A DNA stretch of 34,902 nucleotides from Rhodospirillaceae bacterium (GCA_018665815.1 JABJBP010000011.1:1-34902), one strand, 5' to 3'; shown: positions 17,668 to 25,316, counted from the stretch's first letter. The notes: generated by a model from the sequence alone, not told the origin. A program made the numbers and translations.

Positions 17668-18901
17668 ATGGACTTCAATGAAAAATCCGCAGACGAACTG
17701 GCCGGCATCGGCGCGGAGGCGCAGGCCACTTATGAAGGTATACGGGGGAAAAACCTGGCGCTGGACATGACCCGAGGCAAACCGGCACCTGATCAACTTG
17801 ATTTATCGAACGGTATTTTGACCGTCGTCGGCCCCGGCGATACCGATGGTGATGACGGCACCGATTATCGAAATTACGGCATTCTTTCCGGCATTCCCGA
17901 AGCCAAGGCGCTGTTCGCAGAGTACATGGAAGTGGCCCCGGCGGAAATTATCGTCGGCGGCAATTCCAGTTTGACGATGATGTATGACACCATTGTCGGC
18001 GGCATGTTGTTCGGCATGCCGGGCGGAAGCGCACCCTGGGGCGACCAGGGCAGCGTCAAATTTATTTGCCCGGTGCCAGGTTATGACCGGCACTTCGCAA
18101 TTTGTGAACGGCTGGGCGTTGGGATGGTCACCGTGCCGATGACGCCCGACGGCCCTGATATGGACGCGGTAGAAGCCTTGGTCGCGGACGATGCGTCGGT
18201 GAAGGGCATTTGGTGCGTGCCGAAGTATTCCAATCCATCGGGCGAAGTTTATTCAGATGATGTCGTTGATCGGTTGGCGAACATGCAGGTTGCGGCGCCC
18301 GATTTCCGGGTAATCTGGGACAACGCCTACAACGTTCACCATATCGGCGAGGGGCCGGCGCCGTTGAAGAATCTGCTGGCGGCCTGCAAGAACGCCGGGA
18401 CGCCGGACCGTGTGTTGATGTTCGGCTCAACCTCGAAATTGACATTGCCGGGGGCTGGCGTTGCCGTGCTGGCGGCGTCGGAAGCGAACATTCAAGACGC
18501 TCTGAAAAAAAATGTTCTATTCCGCTATCGGCCCGGACAAAATCAACCAACTTCGCCATGTCCGTTTCTTCAAGGACATGGATGGGCTGCGTGCTCATAT
18601 GGATGCCCAGGCGGCGATCATCGGTCCGAAATTTGCGGCCGTCGAAGATGCTCTTCAGCGCCGGTTGGCGGGCAAGGGGATTGCCAAATGGACATCACCG
18701 AAGGGCGGTTATTTCGTCAGTGTTGATGTGCTGGACGGTTGCGCATCCGAAATCATCCGCTTGGCCGGCGAAGCCGGGGTCAAACTGACACCGGCAGGAT
18801 CAACCTATCCGCTGGGTGAAGACCCCAACGACCGCAATATTCGCCTGGCGCCGACCATGCCGACGGTCGGTGAGGTCAAATCGGCGATGGAGGTGTTTTG
18901 A
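17668..18901 (+). pseudogene. Class Ic aspartate-type aminotransferase, frameshifted at an A8 run
   Basis: The frame from 17668 carries a fold-type I PLP aminotransferase of the aspartate aminotransferase type Ic group (PF12897-like), with CVPKYSNPSGE, the DNAY motif and the Schiff-base Lys257 in GSTSKLTLPGAG. At about 18505-18512 the sequence has eight A residues. Removing one restores DALKKMFYSAIGPDKINQL and the C-terminal half, which stays open to 18901, giving 410 residues. As written, the first frame runs on to 18726 with unrelated sequence. An extra A in a homopolymer is the simplest explanation, so the gene is probably functional if this is a sequencing error. It sits 14 bases after the SDR gene. 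Confidence 0.88.
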
Positions 18902-18952
18902 ATCTGTGTCGAATTGGCCTCGGCGGCGAAACTCTCGGATGCGCCGTAATCT

Positions 18953-19672
18953 TTAGGCGGTGTCGGATTCCGGTTTTGCAGGCTGTTCGCCAAAGACCGA
19001 TTCGACACTGACTGTGTCGGGAACTTGATCGGGCGAAGTGATGGGTGCCGGCGTTTCCGGGAGCGCAGGTTCCGGCGCAGCGGGTTCCAAATCGGCTTTT
19101 TCCAAAATTCCATCCGGCGCCGTCGCCGCGCCGGGCGCGTGAACTTTGCCGGCTCTGGCGCGGGCCACAGCGATCAATTTTTCCAAATCGGAGCCGCTAC
19201 AAATACCCAGACCAACGGGGTTTTGAGGTTTGATGTTTGGCGTATTCCAATGCGAGCGGTCACGAATTGCATTGATCGTTGGTTTTGTTGTCCCGACCAA
19301 TTTGGAAATTTGCGGGTCGCTCAATTCCGGGTAATTTTTCAACAGCCAGGCAATGGCGTTGGGGCGGTCGCCGCGTTTTGAAACCGGCGTATAGCGCGCG
19401 CCTTTTGAGCGTGCCTTCGGCAGCGGAGTCGTCGCTTTCGCTATCTCAAGACGGCCCGTGGGGTCATCCTGGCAGCGGTTGATCTCATCTTGGGTCAGTT
19501 CACCGCGTGCAATCGGATCGAGGCCTTGCATTCCGGGTGCCACTTCGCCATCGGCCAGAGCTTGAACTTCCAGGTCATGCAGCCCGCAAAATGCGGCAAT
19601 CTGTTCAAAGCTGAGCATGGTGTTGTCGATCAGCCAGACGGCCGTTGCTTTCGGCATCAGCGGATGCGCCAT
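18953..19672 (-). CDS. trcR: DUF1013 family cell-cycle transcriptional regulator TrcR
   Basis: This 239-residue member of the alphaproteobacterial DUF1013/TrcR family is thought to regulate transcription in the cell cycle. The N-terminus MAHPLMPKATAVWLIDNT, the FCGLHDLEVQ region, and the HTH-like PQISKLVGTTKPTINAIRDR followed by HWNTPNIKPQNPVGLG are characteristic. The last 65 residues are Pro/Ala/Glu-rich and probably disordered. The ATG at 19672 has AAGGA eight bases upstream; an upstream TTG extension to 19711 is rejected because family members begin MAHPL. A terminator-like hairpin lies immediately upstream of its ribosome binding site. Confidence 0.9.
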   Translation of the reverse strand: MAHPLMPKATAVWLIDNTMLSFEQIAAFCGLHDLEVQALADGEVAPGMQGLDPIARGELTQDEINRCQDDPTGRLEIAKATTPLPKARSKGARYTPVSKRGDRPNAIAWLLKNYPELSDPQISKLVGTTKPTINAIRDRSHWNTPNIKPQNPVGLGICSGSDLEKLIAVARARAGKVHAPGAATAPDGILEKADLEPAAPEPALPETPAPITSPDQVPDTVSVESVFGEQPAKPESDTA

Positions 19673-19688
19673 GACGAATTTCCTTCTC

Positions 19689-19723
19689 AAAAATAATTCC
19701 GCCGGCGCCAATACAGCGCCGGC
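19689..19723 (-). terminator. Terminator-like hairpin between the oxidoreductase gene and trcR
   Basis: The inverted repeat GCCGGCGC/GCGCCGGC at 19701-19708 and 19716-19723 has a 7-base loop. On the minus strand GGAATTATTTTT follows. It lies about 75 bases after the oxidoreductase stop and ends about 16 bases before the trcR ATG. It may terminate the upstream gene or act as a leader attenuator for trcR. Confidence 0.7.
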
Positions 19724-19798
19724 CCAGGAATCGTACGCCTTTATAGCGCCCCATCGGGGCGGTGGTCAATCATCTCAGGCTATTTCGCAACCGAAAAT

Positions 19799-20788
19799 TC
19801 AGGTTTCCAAAACGATCTTTCCCTTATGTCCGGCGCTCTCCATCAGCCGGTGAGCTTGCTCGGCTTCATGCAAAGGCAAAGTGCGGTCAACGACGGTTTT
19901 GAGCTTACCTTCGGCGAACAATGGCCATACTTTTTCCAATAGCGCAGCACCGACTTGCGATTTGTAGCTGTCCGGACGGCTGCGCAAGGTGGAACCCGTA
20001 TAAACCAATCGTTTGAGCATAACCGGCATTAAATTAATTTCGACCTTCGAGCCTAAAGCAAATGCCAATTGAACTATTCGGCAATCGTGACGGGCCGCCT
20101 TAATGTTGCGCGCAATATTAGATCCGCCGACAATATCCAAGATCACCTGGGCTCCACCAAACTCATCGCGGACAACGTCAACGAAATCCTCGTCGTTGTA
20201 GTCGATGACCCGATCGGCGCCAAGATCAGCGCAGATGGCGGCGCGATCCGCTGGGCTATCGGTGGCGACGACTGTGGCGCCGAAAGCTTTCGCCAATTGG
20301 ATTGACGTTGTTCCCAAGCCGCCGGCGCCGCCGTGAACCAGGTAAACTTCGCCAGCCGACAGACCGGCCGTCATAAAAATGTTGCTCCAGATGGTGAAAT
20401 AGGTTTCCGGCAGGGAGGCTGCTTCGACAGCGCTGAGGCCGGCCGGAATGGGTAGGCAGTGAGCTGCATCGACGGCACAAAATTCCGCGTATCCGCCACC
20501 GTTGGCCAACCCGCAAACTGCGTCGCCCTCGAACCAACCCTCGACATCGCGCCCAACGGCGGAGACCGTACCGGCAACCTCGAGGCCCAAAAGGTCGGAC
20601 GCGCCCTTGGGCGCCGGATAAAGGCCGCGGCGCTGCATGAGGTCGGGGCCATTGATGCCGGCTGCGGCGACGGCGATCAAAAGCTCGCCTGGTCCAGCCG
20701 CGGGAATGGGGCGCTCGGCTGGCTTCAAGACCTCCGGTCCGCCGGGTTCTGATATCTCAATACAGCTCATCATGGTGGCGGTGCTCAT
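19799..20788 (-). CDS. NAD(P)H quinone oxidoreductase, PIG3/zeta-crystallin type
   Basis: This 329-residue zinc-free medium-chain dehydrogenase/reductase has a GroES-like N-terminal half (GPGELLIAVAAAGINGPDLMQRRGLYP), the nucleotide-binding loop VHGGAGGLGTTSIQLAKAFGA around residues 150-170, and the C-terminal KGKIVL of the TP53I3/quinone oxidoreductase group. No zinc-binding cysteines are present. It likely reduces quinones or enones with NADPH. AAGGA is eight bases before the ATG at 20788. It is divergent from the DUF1192 gene and upstream of trcR on the same strand. Confidence 0.87.
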   Translation of the reverse strand: MSTATMMSCIEISEPGGPEVLKPAERPIPAAGPGELLIAVAAAGINGPDLMQRRGLYPAPKGASDLLGLEVAGTVSAVGRDVEGWFEGDAVCGLANGGGYAEFCAVDAAHCLPIPAGLSAVEAASLPETYFTIWSNIFMTAGLSAGEVYLVHGGAGGLGTTSIQLAKAFGATVVATDSPADRAAICADLGADRVIDYNDEDFVDVVRDEFGGAQVILDIVGGSNIARNIKAARHDCRIVQLAFALGSKVEINLMPVMLKRLVYTGSTLRSRPDSYKSQVGAALLEKVWPLFAEGKLKTVVDRTLPLHEAEQAHRLMESAGHKGKIVLET

Positions 20789-20895
20789 GGCTCTGTTCCT
20801 TCGACGGCAATTGATCGGGGCCCAGCCCCGTGTCTAGAATGTTGTCAGTAGGGTGACAAGCCGCAAACGCGGGGTTTGAGACAGGAGAATCAATC

Positions 20896-21078
20896 ATGGA
20901 ATGGGCCGACCTGGAACCCAAAAACGAAAAGCCCAAGCCAAAGAACTTGGACGAAATGTCAATCGAGGCGTTGGGAGAATACATCGAGGAACTGCAGGCT
21001 GAGATTGCCCGCACGGAACAGATAATTGCGTCAAAGGAAGTCGCCCGCGATGGGGCCGAGTCTGTTTTCAAGAAGTAG
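20896..21078 (+). CDS. DUF1192 family small coiled-coil protein
   Basis: This 60-residue acidic protein has the DUF1192 pattern: an N-terminal DLEPK, then LDEMSIEALGEYIEELQAEI, a short coiled coil, and a C-terminal AESVFKK. It is a conserved alphaproteobacterial family of unknown function. ACAGGAG lies about eight bases before the ATG. Its last 11 bases overlap, tail to tail, the small membrane protein gene on the other strand. Confidence 0.85.
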   Translation: MEWADLEPKNEKPKPKNLDEMSIEALGEYIEELQAEIARTEQIIASKEVARDGAESVFKK

Positions 21079-21310
21079 TCTTGTCGGTGGGATTGATGGC
21101 AATGGTGGCGGCACGCTGACGGTGCCGTGCGTGCATGAACATGAGCCAGCCAATGGGGCCTAAGAAAAGCACCAACACGGCCCAGCCGGCGCGCGGGCTG
21201 AACGGGCAACGAGATCCTTCTGGGGCGGCCTTCCCTGCGACGATCAGGACATGAATCAACGGTGCAACTAGGCCGGTCAAAACAAGTAACCATGCAATAG
21301 AGGGGGACAT
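21068..21310 (-). CDS. Small two-helix membrane protein (PLDc_N-like)
   Basis: This 80-residue protein has two hydrophobic segments: SIAWLLVLTGLVAPLIHVLI near the N-terminus and AGWAVLVLFLGPIGWLMFMH in the second half, with a basic RHRQR after it. The second segment resembles the phospholipase D N-terminal-like membrane module (PF13396), in which a helix ends in P-x-G and is followed by basic residues. Function unknown. GGA lies six bases before the ATG at 21310. The 3' overlap with DUF1192 is small, and both proteins look real by composition. Confidence 0.6.
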   Translation of the reverse strand: MSPSIAWLLVLTGLVAPLIHVLIVAGKAAPEGSRCPFSPRAGWAVLVLFLGPIGWLMFMHARHRQRAATIAINPTDKTTS

Positions 21311-21463
21311 GCGTCTTCCATTTTCGATTTCGACGCACGTACTTTACCACAGATTTAATCGCCTCGTGTTTACCGTTCGTTAATCGATTTGTCGTAGATG
21401 TCGATATGTGGATGCGCATAAAAAGCCATTCACATAACTTCGACGCCTCCCTGTTGAACACTC

Positions 21464-21491
21464 GCCGCCCCACATTTGGGGCGGCCTTTTT
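21464..21491 (+). terminator. Strong rho-independent terminator without an obvious gene
   Basis: Perfect 8-bp stem GCCGCCCC/GGGGCGGC at 21464-21471 and 21478-21485 with a 6-base loop, followed by CTTTTTT. It points along the plus strand, where no coding gene ends nearby. Confidence 0.85.
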
Positions 21492-21532
21492 TCGTCCTCA
21501 ATATAAAGATTTTACCCCTGCCAATTCGCGTA

Positions 21533-21561
21533 TTGACCGGCTGATGGCCGATGACTAAAGT
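21533..21561 (+). promoter_or_regulatory. Possible sigma70 promoter of the thioesterase pair
   Basis: TTGACC at 21533-21538 (five of six) and TAAAGT at 21556-21561 (four of six) are 17 bases apart. Transcription would begin near 21568 and give a leader of about 134 bases containing two inverted repeats before the ATG at 21702. Confidence 0.4.
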
Positions 21562-21629
21562 AGCGTTCTCGTTCGTACGTTTAGTACGAGTTCAGGCGAG
21601 TTTGACAGGTTTTGAGGCTAAAAATAATA

Positions 21630-21656
21630 GGGGGCCGCCCATTGAAAGCGGCCCCC
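21630..21656. terminator. GC-rich hairpin in the thioesterase leader
   Basis: Perfect 9-bp repeat GGGGGCCGC/GCGGCCCCC with a 9-base loop. On the plus strand it is followed by ATTAATTTG, a poor U-tract; on the minus strand by TATTATTTTT, a better one. It could be a terminator on the minus strand or a structured 5' leader of the thioesterase mRNA. Confidence 0.5.
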
Positions 21657-21701
21657 ATTAATTTGTCTAACCTTTTGTAAATTTGGCAGGAAATTCAATA
21701 G

Positions 21702-22163
21702 ATGCCCGATGCTACCGAGACTCGCGCGGACTATTTTGACTTCCAACCCGTCCAAACGCGTTGGAATGACAATGATCTCTATGGTCACGTCAACAATGTG
21801 GTTTATTACGCCTACGTCGATACGGCGGTGAATAAATTTCTGGTTGAGGCGGGTGGCTTTGATCCGCATACGGCGCCGGTCATCGGGATTTGCCCCGAAA
21901 GCCATTGCAATTTTCTGAAACCTGTCGCCTATCCGGAGAAACTCGAGGTCGGGCTCCGTGTTGGGAAATTAGGAAATTCCAGCGTTCGTTATGAAGTCGC
22001 GGTCTTTAAAGACGGCGAACAAACGCCAGCGGCCACTGGGTACTTTGTCCACGTTTTCGTTGATCGGGAAAGCCGCCGGCCCGTTACGATTCCAGATGCT
22101 ATTCGCGCTGCGCTTGCGGGCATTGCCGTTGAAGGTGACGTTCGGAACGGCACTCATGGGTGA
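21702..22163 (+). CDS. Acyl-CoA thioesterase, 4HBT hotdog family (first of tandem pair)
   Basis: This 153-residue single hotdog domain of the YbgC/FadM type has the family N-terminal motif TRWNDNDLYGHVNNVVYYAY, with the catalytic Asp and the His-Val-Asn turn, and a C-terminal LGNSSVRYEVAVF strand. It probably hydrolyses acyl-CoA thioesters; the chain length is unknown. AGGA stands about nine bases before the ATG at 21702. The next gene, a clear paralogue, begins inside its last codons (8-bp overlap), so translation is coupled. Confidence 0.87.
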   Translation: MPDATETRADYFDFQPVQTRWNDNDLYGHVNNVVYYAYVDTAVNKFLVEAGGFDPHTAPVIGICPESHCNFLKPVAYPEKLEVGLRVGKLGNSSVRYEVAVFKDGEQTPAATGYFVHVFVDRESRRPVTIPDAIRAALAGIAVEGDVRNGTHG

Positions 22164-22629
22164 GGCGGCGGTTAAGTCTGCCGGGGCGCGCTTGTCGGGG
22201 CCGATTGCCGAATACCCGTATCGGATCGAAATCGCGACCCGATGGGGTGACAACGATATGCTCGGTCATCTCAACAATGTCGTCTACAACCGCTGCATCG
22301 AAGATATTGTGACCAAATTCACGCGCTTCGAATTGGATGTCGATTGGTTGAAAGATGACTGTTATCCGGTAACTGTCGAAACGCTATGCCGTTTTCACAA
22401 ACAGCTTTCCTGGCCTGACCCGGTGTTGGCAGGTCTGACAGTTCAATCTTTGGGCAACTCCAGCGTGACCTACGCCATTGGATTGTTTGGTGAGGATGTT
22501 TTGTCACCCGCCGCCACGGGGAAGTTTGTTCATGTTTATATTGATCGCGTCTCGCAGCGCCCGGTGCCGATTCCGATTGCTGTCAGAAACCGTTTGGAAA
22601 AAATTGTGCTGTCACGGGCCGCTGAATAA
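22156..22629 (+). CDS. Acyl-CoA thioesterase, 4HBT hotdog family (second of tandem pair)
   Basis: This 157-residue protein is a paralogue of the preceding one. It keeps TRWGDNDMLGHLNNVVYNR, LGNSSVTYAIGLF and AATGKFVHVYIDR at matching positions. I start at the ATG at 22156, which overlaps the previous stop (ATGGGTGA); a longer open frame beginning at 21991 lies within the first gene and is rejected. The two copies may form a heteromer or differ in chain-length preference. Confidence 0.85.
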   Translation: MGEAAVKSAGARLSGPIAEYPYRIEIATRWGDNDMLGHLNNVVYNRCIEDIVTKFTRFELDVDWLKDDCYPVTVETLCRFHKQLSWPDPVLAGLTVQSLGNSSVTYAIGLFGEDVLSPAATGKFVHVYIDRVSQRPVPIPIAVRNRLEKIVLSRAAE

Positions 22630-22657
22630 ACTCTCAACGAATTCACAGCCAATAGAA

Positions 22658-22688
22658 AAGCGCGTTGGATTTCATTTCCAACGCGCTT
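22658..22688. terminator. Bidirectional hairpin between convergent thioesterase and hsp20 genes
   Basis: Perfect 12-bp stem AAGCGCGTTGGA/TCCAACGCGCTT at 22658-22669 and 22677-22688 with a 7-base loop. On the minus strand TTCTATT follows, and on the plus strand CTCAGATT. It lies between two stops that face each other, 22629 and 22711. Confidence 0.7.
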
Positions 22689-22710
22689 CTCAGATTAGGC
22701 AATGATGAGA

Positions 22711-23157
22711 CTAAGCCGCTTTTTTATGTGGAATCGCTTTGGTGTTGATGGCGATCGAGCGCGGCTTTTTCTCTTCGGGAATTTCGCGAACCAAATCAAT
22801 TCGCAATAGGCCATTCACAAGACTGGCGTCACTGACCTTGATGTGATCGGCCAACTCGAAGCGTCGCTCGAAGGCTCTGCCGGCGATCCCGCGGTGCAGA
22901 TATTTAACGCTGTCGGCATCCGGCTGGCGGCCAGTTACGACAAGGGTGTTTTCCGTCACGATCACGTCAATGTCGGCTTCGCTAAAACCGGCGACGGCCA
23001 TGGAAATATTGTACCCGTCTTCGTCCACTTGCTCGATGTTATAAGGCGGATATGCAGGCGCGCCGCTATCAGATTGAAGGGCGGAATCGGCAAGCCGTTG
23101 AAGACGGTCAAAACCGACGGAGTGACGGAAAAGAGGGGAAAAATCTATTGTACGCAT
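22711..23157 (-). CDS. Small heat shock protein, Hsp20/IbpA family
   Basis: This 148-residue alpha-crystallin-domain chaperone begins MRTIDFSPLFRHSVGFDRL like alphaproteobacterial IbpA/HspD-type proteins. The crystallin domain contains the NISMAVAGFSEADIDV, LVVTGRQ and GIAGRAFERRFELADHI segments, and NGLLRIDL. The second of two close ATGs (23157) is chosen because AAGGAG then stands nine bases upstream; the first, at 23163, would leave only three. It is divergent in character from its neighbours and is likely heat-inducible. The 5' leader can pair CTCTC (23190-23194 complement) with GAGAG at the ribosome binding site, but this is weak evidence for a thermometer. Confidence 0.9.
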   Translation of the reverse strand: MRTIDFSPLFRHSVGFDRLQRLADSALQSDSGAPAYPPYNIEQVDEDGYNISMAVAGFSEADIDVIVTENTLVVTGRQPDADSVKYLHRGIAGRAFERRFELADHIKVSDASLVNGLLRIDLVREIPEEKKPRSIAINTKAIPHKKAA

Positions 23158-23338
23158 AGCCATACTCTCCTTTGAGCTATATGGGTTTTGAGAGCCCGCC
23201 ACCATGGCCAAGCCCTATGTTATGCCCGGATGTTCCAGGCGTTGGAACGGACCCGGCAATCGGCATCCATCCGTAACAATCAGGTAGTCAGACTATTTTT
23301 TGTTCGCAAGGGGAGGGGGCGATTTTTTTTGAAGATGA

Positions 23339-25048
23339 TTATTCTGCGGCAGCGGCGCCCGGGTTTCTCCAGACCACCTCATAGAGCGTCATCGGGCCGT
23401 CAAAGCCCTTCATTTCATAACCGCCCTTACTGTCGAATTTATAATTTTTACCGGTGCAAATGCCGCGGACGATTTCCGAGACAAAAATTTCATCGGCCTG
23501 GGCCTTGTCAACGATACGTGCCGAGAGTTGGACCACGGTACCGAACAGATCGTTATCTTCGACAATCGGCTCGCCGGCATTGATGCCAATTTTTAAATGC
23601 AGGGGAAGATCGGGGTTTTGCTGATTGCTGACCATGCATTCCTCCTGCATTTGAATGGAGGCATCGATGCTGTCGGTCACGCGGCCAAATGAAGCCATAA
23701 TGCCGTCACCGGTGTGTTTGACCTCGCGGCCGTTGCAATTCGTCAGGACGGCGCGAACGATCCGGTTGTGAATACGCACAACCTCTTGCGCGCCGGCATC
23801 GCCGAGCTTTTGGGGCATCGCCGTGGAACCCGCGATATCGGTGAACAGCACGGTAATGGGGCCGGAATGTTCTTCTTTTTTCTTCGGCTGGTTCCACTCG
23901 GCCAATGCTGATTTCATATGCTGTGCGGAATCGTCCGGATCTTGGAAATGCGTGTTCATGGCATTGCGGCCAGCTTGGTACATCTGCATGTAGCGCGGGT
24001 CCTGCAAAAGATATTCCTCATATTTATCGGCAAATGTTGAGGCGTGGGATTTCTTGAAACCCATGACCCGGACACTGTCCGCCAGGACCTTGGAGCGAGA
24101 CTTGGCGTCCAGGTCACGCTTGTCAGCCAATGTCTCGCAAGCGCCAGCCAGGAACAGGTTGACACCGAACTTGTTGAAGTTATCCATCTTTTTGTCATCG
24201 GTGCCGGATTTCTTCAGCGCCTCGCTAAGGAAATCCATCATGTAGGCTTTTTGCTGTTCGGCCTCCGCGAGTTGATATTCGTCACTGCCGGACATTGCAC
24301 TGTCGAGCGCATCACGGGATTCCTTGCGTTTCCTTTTCGTGTTTTTAACGAGTGCCGGCGCCGCGGCAGCTTGAGCGCGCCGGGCCGGCGGGCGACGGCG
24401 TTTCTGTTTGCCCAGGCTATCGCCCCGCATGAACGTCATCGCCATTGAGCCTGCGGCGATGAGGAAGGTCAACGTGAATACAACGAACAACATGTTCGCT
24501 TCACGCGCCGCGGTGATGCGATACCCGAACAAGGTGGAGCCACCCAAGACATTGGATGCGACAACTGTTGTTAACGCTGCCAAGCAGATACTGAACAAAG
24601 TGATGAGCAGGAGTTTGACAAGGATGCCCGTCAAGGAAACCTTCTTGGTTTTTTTCTTTTTTCTTTTTTTGACTTCGGCTAATTCGAAATCATCGTCATC
24701 GTCGTCGTCATCGTCGTCATCGTCGAAATCGCCGCCAAATCCGCCGTCATCATCATCGTCGTCGTCGCCCGACGACCAGCTGGATTGGTCGTTCTTGGTC
24801 CCGGTGCGGTCGGTTTCGCCATCTGACGCCGAGGCCCCAGCGCTTTTGTATATGACATAATTGCGGTGAGTACCTTGGCCGGAATCATAAACCTCTCGGA
24901 TAACCTTGACGGCACCGGTATTGCCTTGGCTGTCCAACTGTTTCGCCTCTTCGATGGCGACATCTTTTTGATGGGAATCAAACTGGGCATGAATGCTCCA
25001 GCGGCCACCTTGTTGGACGTGCACTTCATAATGCGTTTGTACCGGCAT
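23339..25048 (-). CDS. Membrane class III adenylate/guanylate cyclase with poly-Asp tract
   Basis: This 569-residue protein has, in order: a small N-terminal domain (YEVHVQQGGRW, IREVYD) shared by alphaproteobacterial cyclases; an acidic run with seven Asp (residues 95-101) and twelve Asp (109-120); a basic block KKRKKKKTKK (127-136); two membrane helices (about 138-167 and 184-207); a helical linker; and a class III cyclase domain (about 398-565). Metal ligands are Asp404 in FTDIAGST and Asp448 in HTGDGIMASF. The transition-state Asn is replaced (FGTVVQLSAR) while Arg is kept, a known proteobacterial variant. It likely makes cAMP at the inner membrane. Start ATG 25048 preferred over TTG 25057. 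Confidence 0.85.
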   Translation of the reverse strand: MPVQTHYEVHVQQGGRWSIHAQFDSHQKDVAIEEAKQLDSQGNTGAVKVIREVYDSGQGTHRNYVIYKSAGASASDGETDRTGTKNDQSSWSSGDDDDDDDGGFGGDFDDDDDDDDDDDDFELAEVKKRKKKKTKKVSLTGILVKLLLITLFSICLAALTTVVASNVLGGSTLFGYRITAAREANMLFVVFTLTFLIAAGSMAMTFMRGDSLGKQKRRRPPARRAQAAAAPALVKNTKRKRKESRDALDSAMSGSDEYQLAEAEQQKAYMMDFLSEALKKSGTDDKKMDNFNKFGVNLFLAGACETLADKRDLDAKSRSKVLADSVRVMGFKKSHASTFADKYEEYLLQDPRYMQMYQAGRNAMNTHFQDPDDSAQHMKSALAEWNQPKKKEEHSGPITVLFTDIAGSTAMPQKLGDAGAQEVVRIHNRIVRAVLTNCNGREVKHTGDGIMASFGRVTDSIDASIQMQEECMVSNQQNPDLPLHLKIGINAGEPIVEDNDLFGTVVQLSARIVDKAQADEIFVSEIVRGICTGKNYKFDSKGGYEMKGFDGPMTLYEVVWRNPGAAAAE

Positions 25049-25168
25049 GGTCCCCAAAACCTAACGGTTAAGCCATTCTCTATCTTTCTTCGGAACTGTC
25101 CCTACTCCCAAAAAACCGCGCCCGACACCACTGTCCCAAACCCTTTTCAGTTTGGGCATTGTCGGAGG

Positions 25169-25187
25169 TTGGAGCGAATCGCTCCAA
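25169..25187. repeat. Perfect 19-bp inverted repeat upstream of the cyclase gene
   Basis: TTGGAGCGA-A-TCGCTCCAA is perfectly symmetrical around one base. It sits about 120 bases upstream of the cyclase start, in the 268-bp gap before rpmE. There is no U-tract on either side, so an operator or a small hairpin is more likely than a terminator. Confidence 0.5.
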
Positions 25188-25258
25188 GCCATTAATATAT
25201 AACATAAAATCTAAGGACCATCAAAAAAGCTGTGCGTCAGTGAAAACACCACGAGACT

Positions 25259-25285
25259 ATGCCGCCGAACAGGTGTCGGCGGCAT
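25259..25285 (-). terminator. Hairpin downstream of rpmE
   Basis: Perfect 10-bp stem ATGCCGCCGA/TCGGCGGCAT with a 7-base loop, 32 bases after the rpmE stop. It lacks a clear U-tract, so it may be a weak terminator or an mRNA 3'-end stabiliser. Confidence 0.5.
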
Positions 25286-25316
25286 TTGGAAATTCCACTA
25301 AAAACAGCGGTGTAGA

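Larger units (their letters stand above)
21311..21701. other. 391-bp gene-free stretch with strong hairpins; candidate small RNA and structured leader
   Basis: No credible protein gene lies here. The first part ends in a strong plus-strand terminator (21464-21491) with no coding gene close upstream on that strand; the nearest is DUF1192, ending 386 bases earlier. A CCTCCC stretch at 21446-21451 just before it could pair with Shine-Dalgarno sequences, as in several alphaproteobacterial sRNAs. The second part has a promoter-like pair at 21533-21561 and two inverted repeats (CGTAC/GTACG near 21581, and GGGGGCCGC/GCGGCCCCC) ahead of the thioesterase gene. An sRNA is an inference only. Confidence 0.45.

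Noticed and set aside
18505-18515. Programmed frameshifting in the aminotransferase gene
   Set aside because: The needed shift is by one base forward at an A-run with no stimulatory structure seen; this family is not known for recoding. An extra A is simpler. Kept only as a check.
24690-24770. Triplet repeat region as CRISPR or transposon end
   Set aside because: The GAT/GAC pattern is the coding sequence of poly-Asp; no spacer structure.
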